Numbered from the stretch's first letter, positions 1 to 6,113 are shown. The stretch is 7,958 nucleotides of DNA from Campylobacterota bacterium (GCA_030595845.1 JAUVCL010000089.1:1-7958); one strand, 5' to 3'. Notes: generated by a model from the sequence alone, not told the origin. Numbers and translations: made by a program.

Positions 1-1
1 G

Positions 2-562
2 ATGCAAAACTCACAAATATTTAACATCCCCAATATTTTAGCTTTCATCCGTCTTCTCCTCGCTCCAGTCATGTTCCTTTTTTTAGTCAATCAGGATGCC
101 GCTATTTTTGAAGGCATACACAAATCATGGCTTAACTATATTGCCGCTTTTATCTTTGTTGTAGCTTCTGCTACAGACTTTTTCGACGGCTACATCGCTC
201 GTACTTTCAACCAGATCACAACCTTAGGTAAAATCCTTGACCCCCTTGCAGATAAAATGCTTACCCTTGCAGGTTTTTTAGGGCTGATGATACTTGGATC
301 TGCTTCACCATGGGCTATATTCCTCATCATTACACGAGAGCTTTTCATTACCGGACTTCGTGTCTCTGCCGTGGCAGAAGGCATAGATATCGCAGCCTCA
401 TGGATGGGTAAGGTCAAAACCGTTGTCCAGATGATCGCCATAGGTTTTTTACTGATGCAATGGCCTTTTGCAACAGAACTTTTATGGTTTGCTGTTGTTC
501 TTACTCTCTACTCTGGCTATGAATATGTCAGGGACTTCTTCAAAAATACTTCTAATCACTAA
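2..562 (+). CDS. pgsA: CDP-diacylglycerol--glycerol-3-phosphate 3-phosphatidyltransferase
   Basis: Inner-membrane enzyme that joins CDP-diacylglycerol and glycerol-3-phosphate to give phosphatidylglycerophosphate and CMP, the committed step to phosphatidylglycerol and cardiolipin. The full CDP-alcohol phosphatidyltransferase signature is visible: D59, D62-G63, A66-R67, G76, D80 and D84 in the spacing D-x2-DG-x2-AR-x8-G-x3-D-x3-D. These acidic residues bind the catalytic metal. Several hydrophobic helices flank the motif, and the N-terminal NIPNILAFIRL matches the usual start of the family. At 186 aa it has normal length. The ATG lies one base from the window edge, so its ribosome site cannot be seen and a slightly earlier start is possible. 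In Campylobacter I recall pgsA directly next to rseP; here two unrelated genes lie between them. Confidence 0.93.
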   Translation: MQNSQIFNIPNILAFIRLLLAPVMFLFLVNQDAAIFEGIHKSWLNYIAAFIFVVASATDFFDGYIARTFNQITTLGKILDPLADKMLTLAGFLGLMILGSASPWAIFLIITRELFITGLRVSAVAEGIDIAASWMGKVKTVVQMIAIGFLLMQWPFATELLWFAVVLTLYSGYEYVRDFFKNTSNH

Positions 563-583
563 ATTGATTAAAATTTAATCAAT
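563..583. promoter_or_regulatory. Perfect AT-rich palindrome, candidate operator upstream of the porin gene
   Basis: Two perfect 10-base arms, ATTGATTAAA and TTTAATCAAT, are separated by a single A. The element starts at the first base after the pgsA stop and ends 7 bases before the proposed -35 of the porin gene. A one-base spacer is too short for an RNA loop without breaking inner pairs, and there is no G+C stem or T-run, so a protein-binding site is more likely than a terminator. It does not fit the Fur or PerR box consensus well. The regulator is unknown. Confidence 0.45.
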
Positions 584-590
584 CATAGAT

Positions 591-618
591 TTGCCTTCCA
601 TTTATTAAGTGTTATACT
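591..618 (+). promoter_or_regulatory. Sigma70-type promoter of the porin gene
   Basis: A -35-like TTGCCT (591-596) and a -10-like TATACT (613-618) are 16 bases apart. The -10 is preceded by TGT, which gives an extended -10. Transcription would begin near 625, giving a leader of about 20 bases with the ribosome site AAGGAA (635-640) five bases before the ATG at 646. Assigned by eye only. Confidence 0.5.
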
Positions 619-645
619 TCTGTACATTTAAAACAAGGAACAAAA

Positions 646-1353
646 ATGAAAATGACAAAATTAAGTCTAGTAGCTGCATTTGCAGTAAGCTCAGCATTCG
701 CAGGTGGAGACATTGCACCAGTAGAAGCAGTAGTTGAAACGCCTGTAGTAGAAGAATCTGCATTTACAGTAAGTGCAAACATGGCAATCACATCTAACTA
801 TATCTGGAGAGGTCAAACTCAAACATCTAATGCTCCTGCAATACAAGGTGGTATTGATCTAGGATATAATGGTTTCTACCTTGGTACTTGGTTGTCAAAT
901 GTAGATTTTAATCTTGCTACAGATAACTCTTTAGAAGCAGATTTTTACGCAGGTTATGCAGGTGAGCTCGCTGGTATCGGATATGATTTAGGATATATCC
1001 AGTATACATTCCCAAATAGTAGTTCAGTAATTACAGATAACCTTGAAGAAGTATATGTAGGTCTTAGTAAAGATTTTGGTGGTTTCGGTATTAACGGTAA
1101 ATATTCATTTGCTTTAGATGATGACCTCTTTAGTGATTACTGGGAAGTTGGTGCTTCAGCTGAATTACCAATGGACTTTGGTCTTTCTGCAGCCTATGGT
1201 GAGCAAGATGATTGGGGAACAAACTACATCGTTTCTCTTTCAAAATCATGGGGTAAATTTGAATTTAGCGTAGCTTACACAGACTTTAGTTCTGATCTAG
1301 TAGGTCTAGCTGATGAAGACAACATTGTTGGTACAATCTCTACAAGCTTTTAA
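646..1353 (+). CDS. TorF-family putative outer membrane porin
   Basis: Probable outer-membrane beta-barrel protein of the TorF/Gcw_chp family. Residues 1-19 form a classical signal peptide (MKMTKL, hydrophobic core, then SAFA before GG) with likely cleavage after A19. A short Pro/Val/Glu-rich linker (22-38) follows. The family hallmark lies at about 50-82: SNYIWRG, then a Gly/aromatic segment ending in GFYLGTW. The rest shows alternating amphipathic strands with YxxGY-type aromatic girdles, and the protein ends in Phe, as outer membrane barrels usually do. At 235 aa it is typical for the family. It has its own promoter and a downstream hairpin, so it is probably monocistronic. The transported substrate is unknown; the TorF name comes from a family association, not from anything visible here. 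Confidence 0.85.
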   Translation: MKMTKLSLVAAFAVSSAFAGGDIAPVEAVVETPVVEESAFTVSANMAITSNYIWRGQTQTSNAPAIQGGIDLGYNGFYLGTWLSNVDFNLATDNSLEADFYAGYAGELAGIGYDLGYIQYTFPNSSSVITDNLEEVYVGLSKDFGGFGINGKYSFALDDDLFSDYWEVGASAELPMDFGLSAAYGEQDDWGTNYIVSLSKSWGKFEFSVAYTDFSSDLVGLADEDNIVGTISTSF

Positions 1354-1391
1354 TCACTACTCGTAATTCTCCCAGACATGTTTGAATGCTT

Positions 1392-1409
1392 CACTCTCTT
1401 CGGAGAGTG
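1392..1409 (+). terminator. Hairpin with cUUCGg tetraloop downstream of the porin gene
   Basis: The stem is CACTCTC paired with GAGAGTG, seven perfect pairs, closed by a C-TTCG-G loop, the very stable UUCG tetraloop. It lies 38 bases after the porin stop and is followed by TTTGGG and then a pyrimidine-rich run. The T-tract is weak, so it may act as an intrinsic terminator or as a 3' end stabiliser of a highly expressed mRNA. Confidence 0.6.
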
Positions 1410-1512
1410 TTTGGGACTTTCACTCTTTTCACTTTATTTTTAAATCCTCACTTACTTTTAACTCTGCACATAAAACTTTTATTTTGAATGTACACTATAC
1501 AATTGAATTCAT

Positions 1513-1544
1513 GGGTGGACATAGGAGTGAGTCCACCCCTACGG
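1513..1544. repeat. GTAGGG-type palindromic repeat unit 1
   Basis: The stem GGGTGGAC (1513-1520) pairs with GTCCACCC (1531-1538) across a 10-base loop, followed by the family end CCCTACGG (1537-1544). Read on the minus strand it begins CCGTAGGGGTGGAC, the same layout as unit 3, with a T-A pair in the stem where unit 3 has C-G. Confidence 0.6.
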
Positions 1545-1553
1545 ATATACTAT

Positions 1554-1588
1554 ATTCAATCGTAGGGAAGCACCCCTGTGTGCTCCCA
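1554..1588. repeat. GTAGGG-type palindromic repeat unit 2
   Basis: ATTCAAT (1554-1560) leads into CGTAGGG (1561-1567). GGG then pairs with CCC (1585-1587), and AGCAC (1569-1573) pairs with GTGCT (1580-1584), leaving A1568 as a bulge. It lies inverted to unit 1, so CCCTACG (1537-1543) and CGTAGGG (1561-1567) face each other. The ATTCAAT lead is shared with the repeat at 7419. Confidence 0.55.
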
Positions 1589-1644
1589 GAGTTTCATAAA
1601 GATGTTGTGTATAATTTTAAAAATATGATTTTTTTAGAGGGATA

Positions 1645-1672
1645 GGCGGATATAGAAGTCCGCCCCTACGGG
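1645..1672. repeat. GTAGGG-type palindromic repeat unit 3
   Basis: The stem GGCGGA (1645-1650) pairs with TCCGCC (1659-1664) over an 8-base loop, with the family end CCCTACGGG (1664-1672). It lies 35 bases beyond the stop of the minus-strand gene and could mark the 3' end of that transcript, but it has no T-run on either strand. Confidence 0.6.
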
Positions 1673-1707
1673 AAGATAAAAATGATGTATAAATAGGTAT
1701 TGATCCC

Positions 1708-2868
1708 CTAAATACCGTATAACCTATCGATCATGCTATCCATTTGTGTTTTTACTTTTTCTAAACGAAGTACCGACGCTTCAGAAAGCTTTCCTTCTTC
1801 TGACATAGAAATAGTCATAAAACCTTTGATCGCATGAATCAAATTTTGGGTTTCACGTATCTCAGCAAAAGATCTTGCATCATAATCTGTTGCTTGTTCT
1901 TTCGGACCTTCTATATGTAAAATACGTTGAAGTTTCCCCTGCTGTTCGTTAAAGAGGACTTCATAAGTTTTAAATGTCTTGATCGTATCTTTCAAATGTA
2001 CATCCACTTTTTCCATCTCTACTTTGCAGTCAACTTTCTGTTCTGCATACAACTCTGCCTCGACAAACTGTTTTACAGCAAAATGAAGATTGCTACTGGT
2101 TTTAAGGGTCACACGTAACATATAAACGATGACCATAACCAACAGTACAGAAACTCCAAAGACCCCTGCTCCCACATACATATTAGACTCCATACCTATC
2201 AACGTACTGAACCAGCCTGCAATATTCTCTCTGATCGCAGGAGAAGGTACTTTATCAATATATAATGTCATACCCAGTTTCTCTGTTGCAACATACACCA
2301 GTCCAATGGCAGTCACAGCTCCTGCGATCAATGCAGAAAGCACACCTGTAAATTTACCACTGGAAACTTCTTTGATCACAACAGGTTTCAATATAGCTTT
2401 AGATTCGAATACCACTGCCTCTTCTTCATGCTCATCCTCTGTTGATCTATGACCCATACTTTCAAGTAATGCATTACAAGTATCAAAACCGCGCTCTTTT
2501 AGATTAATCTTGGCATCTTCATATTCTGCCAGATCATCCCTAAGCAGCAGTGTGCATTCTGAACTCACATCATCTGCTTCTTTAACAATACCTCTTGCCT
2601 GTTCTACCAAACGTATGGATTTTTCTTGTTTAGTTTCTTTCTTTACAGGTTCAGGTACTGTCTCTTCTTCCTCTGCATTAGCCTCAAAATATTCATTTGC
2701 TGTTTGCACAGCAATATCATCTTCAGCGTGATCTTCTCTGTGATCTTTAATTGGATCTACAACTTCTTCTGAAATATCTTTCTCAATTTGATCTATAACA
2801 TCAGACGCTTCATCTTCAACATTTCTGATAATATCTTCTGCTGTATTCTTATTATTATTCATCTTCAT
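1708..2868 (-). CDS. Unrecognised acidic protein with two membrane segments
   Basis: A 386-aa protein that I do not recognise. Residues 1-70 are very acidic (repeated ED, EE, EEEE) and look disordered. A charged helical stretch follows at 75-160, with a second acidic patch EDEHEEE (144-150). The first membrane segment is at about 174-195 and the second at about 229-252, separated by a loop of roughly 35 residues. The C-terminal 130 residues are charged and probably helical or coiled coil. The positive flank after segment 2 (LRVTLK) suggests both ends are cytoplasmic. There are three Cys (105, 131, 281) and no catalytic motif that I can see. The start is ambiguous. On the minus strand, tandem AAGGAT copies precede ATG-AAG-ATG, so the first ATG (2866-2868) has one copy six bases away and the third codon ATG has the other. 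It is transcribed divergently from rseP and appears to stand alone. Confidence 0.8.
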   Translation of the reverse strand: MKMNNNKNTAEDIIRNVEDEASDVIDQIEKDISEEVVDPIKDHREDHAEDDIAVQTANEYFEANAEEEETVPEPVKKETKQEKSIRLVEQARGIVKEADDVSSECTLLLRDDLAEYEDAKINLKERGFDTCNALLESMGHRSTEDEHEEEAVVFESKAILKPVVIKEVSSGKFTGVLSALIAGAVTAIGLVYVATEKLGMTLYIDKVPSPAIRENIAGWFSTLIGMESNMYVGAGVFGVSVLLVMVIVYMLRVTLKTSSNLHFAVKQFVEAELYAEQKVDCKVEMEKVDVHLKDTIKTFKTYEVLFNEQQGKLQRILHIEGPKEQATDYDARSFAEIRETQNLIHAIKGFMTISMSEEGKLSEASVLRLEKVKTQMDSMIDRLYGI

Positions 2869-2882
2869 ATCCTTATCCTTTA

Positions 2883-2966
2883 TTTTATCAGAATTTTCCC
2901 TTATATCTTTGATGTATATTAATATTTTACTAATATTTTACAACTCTTAGCTATAATCTGATAAAA
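2883..2966. promoter_or_regulatory. Divergent control region with mirrored TCTGATAAAA
   Basis: TTTTATCAGA (2883-2892) and TCTGATAAAA (2957-2966) form a perfect 10-base inverted repeat 64 bases apart. Each copy lies 14 or 15 bases upstream of a start codon, that of the minus-strand gene and that of rseP respectively. The region between is over 75% A+T. It may be a common operator, a shared transcript-start motif or chance in AT-rich DNA. Confidence 0.3.
2952..2957 (+). promoter_or_regulatory. -10 box of the rseP promoter
   Basis: A perfect TATAAT lies 24 bases before the rseP ATG. No good -35 is visible at normal distance, but T-rich waves precede it, which is usual for Campylobacterota promoters. 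The ribosome site AGGA (2973-2976) lies five bases from the start codon. Confidence 0.5.
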
Positions 2967-2981
2967 ATAATTAGGAATTTC

Positions 2982-4034
2982 ATGGGCATTGTAGTTGCAC
3001 TTTTAGTTTTATCGGTACTTATATTCTTTCATGAGCTAGGTCACTTCACCGCTGCACGTTTTTTTGGTGTACGCGTAGATGTATTTAGTATAGGTTTTGG
3101 GAAAAAACTTTTTACTAAAACCATTGGAGAAACACAGTGGAGTCTTTCTGCCATACCACTTGGCGGTTACGTCAAGATGAAAGGTCAGGATGATTCCGAC
3201 CCTACAAAGATCTCTTATGATGAAGACTCTTACAATGTAAAGAAACCATGGCAGCGTATCATCATTTTACTCGCAGGCCCTTTTGCCAATTTTTTACTGG
3301 CATTTATACTCTATTTTGCTATTGCAAACATTGGTGTGCCAAAGCTGCTCCCTTATGTTGGGACGGTAGGTGCAGATACACCTGCATTGACTGCTGGTTT
3401 ACAAAAAGATGACAGACTCATGCAGATCAATGGTATCAACTTACAGTACTGGGAAAATATTGGTCAACACATTAACGATGCTAAAGGTGGTATCACAGTC
3501 ATCGTTGAGCGGGGACAAGAGCTTATCACCCTGCAACTTGTACCAAAGGTGATCGAAGATCAAAATATATTTGGTGAAAAGATCACGCGACGTATTATAG
3601 GTATTAGTCCTTCAGGGAAACAAGCCACTGTTAATTTTGGATTTGTTGATGGACTTGATTATGCTTGGGATGAGACCAAGAAAGCCTCTTTACTCATCGT
3701 TCAATCTGTACAGAAACTCATCACTGGTGTGGTAGGTGCAGACAAACTGGGTGGTATCATTACCATCGTAGATGTCACAGCAGAAGCGAGTTCTGCAGGT
3801 ATACTGTCACTTTTCTTTTTTACCGCACTCATCTCTGTAAACCTTGGTGTACTTAACCTACTCCCTATTCCTGCACTTGATGGTGGACATATTATGTTTA
3901 ACCTTTATGAAATGATCACAGGTAAGACGGCCAGTGAAAAAGTCATGATGTACATTACTATAGTTGGTTGGGCATTGCTTATCTCGCTTATGATGTTAGG
4001 ACTATACAATGATATAAACCGGCTTATGGGGTAA
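2982..4034 (+). CDS. rseP: RIP metalloprotease RseP (site-2 protease)
   Basis: Inner-membrane zinc protease that cuts membrane-spanning substrates, classically anti-sigma factors or leftover signal peptides. The zinc motif HELGH is at residues 17-21 in the first membrane helix. AIPLGGYVKMKG (57-68) forms the membrane-reentrant loop, and GPFANFLLA (99-107) begins the next helix. A single PDZ domain spans about 125-195. The third zinc ligand is D300 in NLLPIPALDGG (292-302), followed by a last helix near the C-terminus. At 350 aa with one PDZ it is shorter than the 450-aa two-PDZ enzyme of E. coli, as expected outside the gammaproteobacteria. All catalytic residues are present. The start is supported by AGGA at proper spacing and by HEXXH falling at the usual distance. 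No anti-sigma gene lies nearby, so the substrate is unknown. Confidence 0.95.
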   Translation: MGIVVALLVLSVLIFFHELGHFTAARFFGVRVDVFSIGFGKKLFTKTIGETQWSLSAIPLGGYVKMKGQDDSDPTKISYDEDSYNVKKPWQRIIILLAGPFANFLLAFILYFAIANIGVPKLLPYVGTVGADTPALTAGLQKDDRLMQINGINLQYWENIGQHINDAKGGITVIVERGQELITLQLVPKVIEDQNIFGEKITRRIIGISPSGKQATVNFGFVDGLDYAWDETKKASLLIVQSVQKLITGVVGADKLGGIITIVDVTAEASSAGILSLFFFTALISVNLGVLNLLPIPALDGGHIMFNLYEMITGKTASEKVMMYITIVGWALLISLMMLGLYNDINRLMG

Positions 4035-4040
4035 ATACCT

Positions 4041-4102
4041 CGTAGGGTCGGTTTACCGCCCCTAACACAACATATAATTTTGGTCGGTAAACCGACCCTA
4101 CG
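4041..4102. repeat. Inverted pair of GTAGGG-type palindromic units between rseP and yggS
   Basis: CGTAGGGTCGGTTTACCG (4041-4058) and its exact reverse complement at 4085-4102 form an 18-bp perfect inverted repeat with a 26-base AT-rich centre. Each arm is itself a small hairpin: CGGT (4049-4052) pairs with ACCG (4055-4058) and TAGGG (4043-4047) with CCCTA (4060-4064). It starts 7 bases after the rseP stop and ends 34 bases before yggS. There is no T-run, so it is more a mobile-type intergenic repeat than a standard terminator. Confidence 0.75.
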
Positions 4103-4136
4103 GGAAGAAATATAAAATAAAACATTAGGATCACAT

Positions 4137-4820
4137 ATGATACTGGACAAAGAACACTTAAGAGCTAACCTCGATGAAGTAATCTGGAACATTGAGCAGG
4201 CCCGTATCACTGTGAATGAACATCATATTGTAAAACTGGTTACCGTTGCAAAATACACAGAACTTGAAAATATCTCTACCCTCTATGAACTGGGTCAAAG
4301 AGCTTTTGGAGAAAACCAGGTGCAACAGCTAAAGACCCGGATGGATGCTTTAGAAGAGTTACCTATAGAGTGGCATATGATAGGCACACTACAAAAAAAC
4401 AAGATCAATAACCTCATAGACACACGTCCTACACTCATGCAATCACTTGACAGTATGGAGTTAGCTTTAGAGCTCAACAAAAAACTGGAAGTAAAAAATA
4501 CAAAAATGCATTGTCTTTTACAAATCAATGCAGCCAAGGAAGAGAGTAAATCTGGTGTAAGTTCTGAAGAGGCTTTTGACATCTATCAAACTATCAAAGA
4601 GTCTTGTCCACAGATCAACCTCAAAGGTGTGATGACCATAGGTGCCCACACTACAGATATGAAAGAGATACAAAAAAGTTTTGAAACAACGCACAGTATC
4701 TATGAAAATCTTCAAAAAGAGGGTGCGACTATCTGCTCTATGGGAATGAGTTCAGACTATGAATTGGCCATAAAATGTGGTTCAAATCTTATACGCGTTG
4801 GTTCTGCTCTTTTCAAATAA
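4137..4820 (+). CDS. yggS: YggS/PROSC family PLP-binding protein
   Basis: Cytoplasmic single-domain TIM-barrel protein that binds pyridoxal 5'-phosphate and helps keep B6 vitamers and amino/keto acids in balance. No enzymatic activity is established for the family. The PLP-binding Lys is K39 in LVTVAKYTE, which corresponds to the VSK motif near residue 36 of the E. coli protein. Other family marks are GENQVQQL, WHMIGTLQKNK and the phosphate-binding C-terminal block MGMSSDYELAIKCGSNLIRVGSALF. The length of 227 aa is normal. The sequence ends at LFK, slightly shorter than the usual IFG-x-R tail. AGGA (4127-4130) lies six bases before the ATG. It probably follows rseP in one transcript or is separated from it by the inverted repeat. 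Confidence 0.93.
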   Translation: MILDKEHLRANLDEVIWNIEQARITVNEHHIVKLVTVAKYTELENISTLYELGQRAFGENQVQQLKTRMDALEELPIEWHMIGTLQKNKINNLIDTRPTLMQSLDSMELALELNKKLEVKNTKMHCLLQINAAKEESKSGVSSEEAFDIYQTIKESCPQINLKGVMTIGAHTTDMKEIQKSFETTHSIYENLQKEGATICSMGMSSDYELAIKCGSNLIRVGSALFK

Positions 4821-4834
4821 ACTGTCCCCTCCCC

Positions 4835-4861
4835 AAGAGTAAATTTTTCAATTTTACTCTT
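4835..4861 (+). terminator. Intrinsic terminator after yggS
   Basis: AAGAGTAAA (4835-4843) pairs perfectly with TTTACTCTT (4853-4861) over a 9-base loop, followed by CATTTTCTTT. The stem is AT-rich but the T-rich tail fits an intrinsic terminator. It separates yggS from the nickel/oxidative-stress genes that follow. Confidence 0.6.
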
Positions 4862-4881
4862 CATTTTCTTTAAGTTCATTT

Positions 4882-4901
4882 TTATAATTTATAACTATAC
4901 T
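4882..4901 (+). promoter_or_regulatory. Candidate promoter and palindromic operator of the nickel permease operon
   Basis: TTATAA-T-TTATAA (4882-4894) is a 6-1-6 palindrome that contains a TATAAT (4883-4888). A second -10-like TATACT lies at 4896-4901. The half-site TTATAA is shared with the PerR box, but the classical 7-1-7 box spaces the halves two bases further apart, so PerR binding is only a possibility. The TATAAT centre lies about 60 bases before the permease start. Confidence 0.3.
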
Positions 4902-4947
4902 AAATTTATGACTATATATTAAGATTAAATATAAGAAGGAATAATGA

Positions 4948-5589
4948 ATGGATTTTGGGTTGCTGATCATACTTTACTATGGCATACTGCATGCTTTGGG
5001 ACCTGATCACCTTTCTGCTATTGCACTCTTTTCCATTGGAAAAAACAAAACAGAAACATTTGTGCTTTCCCTTCTTTTTGCTTTGGGTCATGGTACCATG
5101 CTCTACCTACTTGCACTTTTTGTAGGACAGATAGCCGATGAAAACATCCTGCAATATGGAGACACTATATCATCAGCTGTTATCATTTTAATGGGACTCT
5201 ACCTGGTCTACTTAGCCATCACAAATAAAATTCGTATAGACCATCACAAACATGCATCAGACCATCATACACATATCTATTATAAAGATGCACATTTACA
5301 TGATAAAAGCATGCTTTTGTCACTAGGCTTACTCATGGGTGTAGGTGGCATACGAGGTATGCTTGTCACTCTGAGCGTGATCTCTCATCAAAGTGTTGGG
5401 TTAGAAATGATACTTGCGTTTATTGTTGGAGTGAGTATCGTATTTTTACTCTTTGGCTATTTAATTTACCTGATCAATGAAAACTTGATCAAGTCTGTTA
5501 ATGCCTTGCGATATGGCATACTTACCGTAGGCCTGACATCTATTTCCATAGGAACCTATAACCTTTCAGGGATCTCTAATGTCATGTAA
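4948..5589 (+). CDS. Nickel/cobalt transporter-like membrane protein (HX4DH family)
   Basis: Polytopic inner-membrane protein of 213 aa with about six hydrophobic segments. HALGPDH (15-21) is the HX4DH metal-recognition motif of the NiCoT/NicO/UreH-type nickel and cobalt permeases, and a second conserved His sits in ALGHG (45-49). A soluble loop at about 97-120 holds eight His in 20 residues (99, 100, 102, 106, 107, 109, 116, 118), as in RcnA/NicO-like proteins, and probably samples metal. The start at 4948 has AGAAGGA (4934-4940) seven bases away; an ATG four bases earlier is out of frame and stops after 20 codons. The gene overlaps the next by 11 bases and lies upstream of sodN, so nickel supply to the Ni-SOD is the natural inference. 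Import rather than export, and nickel rather than cobalt, are not proven by sequence. Confidence 0.8.
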   Translation: MDFGLLIILYYGILHALGPDHLSAIALFSIGKNKTETFVLSLLFALGHGTMLYLLALFVGQIADENILQYGDTISSAVIILMGLYLVYLAITNKIRIDHHKHASDHHTHIYYKDAHLHDKSMLLSLGLLMGVGGIRGMLVTLSVISHQSVGLEMILAFIVGVSIVFLLFGYLIYLINENLIKSVNALRYGILTVGLTSISIGTYNLSGISNVM

Positions 5590-6076
5590 TACCTTGCAAG
5601 ATGCATTATCTTCTGAACTCATTTTACATGCAGCAGATAGTCAGACAGTAAAACAACTTCTCATCAACGGTGCAGAGATCAACTACCAGTCAGAAGAAGG
5701 TTGGTGTCTGCTCTTTGAACTCATCTCTTTAAATTTATATCAGGAGATCGCTTCACTGAAGCATGCAAAACTCAACATAGAAATCATAGATGCAAAGGGA
5801 CGTAATGCACTCTTTTGGAGTATCTATCATGAGCATCATCATGTGCTCGAAACACTCGTTCGCATGGGGTGTGACCTGACAAAATCTGTAACGAACGGCT
5901 TACCTGCCCTGCACTATGCCGTTTATAAAAATAATCCCAAGATCATTACATTGCTCTTAGAAAGTAAAGACAGTCATGACAATACTGCTTTAACCTATGC
6001 CCATCTTTATGAAAGAGAGGCAATGATCACACTATTAACACGAAGAGGTGCACGTACTCCCAATTTAGATCATTGA
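5579..6076 (+). CDS. Ankyrin-repeat protein
   Basis: Soluble 165-aa protein without a signal peptide, made of about four ankyrin repeats near residues 14-46, 71-103, 106-130 and 134-158. Clear repeat marks are DAKGRNALFWSIYHEHHHVLETLVRMGCDL, which carries the G-x-x-L-x-x-A helix pattern, then GLPALHYAV and DNTALTYAHL. Repeat 2 carries an HEHHH cluster (84-88), so metal binding is conceivable. The ATG lies inside the 3' end of the permease gene (11-base overlap), which points to coupled translation. Ankyrin proteins are known beside antioxidant enzymes: Cj1386 next to katA in Campylobacter, with a role in haem supply, and AnkB next to katB in Pseudomonas. By analogy, help in making or loading the Ni-SOD is possible. 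The true function is unknown. Confidence 0.85.
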   Translation: MSCNTLQDALSSELILHAADSQTVKQLLINGAEINYQSEEGWCLLFELISLNLYQEIASLKHAKLNIEIIDAKGRNALFWSIYHEHHHVLETLVRMGCDLTKSVTNGLPALHYAVYKNNPKIITLLLESKDSHDNTALTYAHLYEREAMITLLTRRGARTPNLDH

Positions 6077-6098
6077 TTTAACCAGTGTTCTAAATTGG
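6060..6098. repeat. 10-bp inverted repeat at the end of the ankyrin gene
   Basis: CCAATTTAGA (6060-6069) and TCTAAATTGG (6089-6098) are exact reverse complements with a 19-base centre that contains the ankyrin stop codon. No T-run follows, so termination is doubtful. Another stem begins 16 bases further on. Confidence 0.4.
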
Positions 6099-6113
6099 CA
6101 GTATGCGCCATCA

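Larger units (their letters stand above)
1354..1707. other. Gene-free stretch between convergent genes, filled by repeats
   Basis: This 354-base gap between the ends of the porin gene and the minus-strand gene holds the UUCG hairpin near its left end and three GTAGGG-type palindromic units between 1513 and 1672. The remainder is AT-rich with no convincing coding potential. A plus-strand open frame at 1382-1645 begins inside the hairpin region and runs through two palindromic units. It lacks a ribosome site and resembles no protein, so I do not call it a gene. Confidence 0.7.

Noticed and set aside
1382..1645. Plus-strand open frame of 87 codons
   Set aside because: It starts within the porin 3' region and runs through the UUCG hairpin and two palindromic repeat units. 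No ribosome site or recognisable protein is present, so it is chance coding in intergenic DNA.
1513..1672. CRISPR-like array from the three spaced repeats
   Set aside because: The units differ in core sequence, orientation and spacing and lack constant-length spacers. They are palindromic intergenic repeats.
4944..5006. Short upstream frame starting four bases before the permease start
   Set aside because: It has only 20 codons, is out of frame with the permease and lies inside its coding sequence. The in-frame ATG at 4948 has the better spacing to AGAAGGA.
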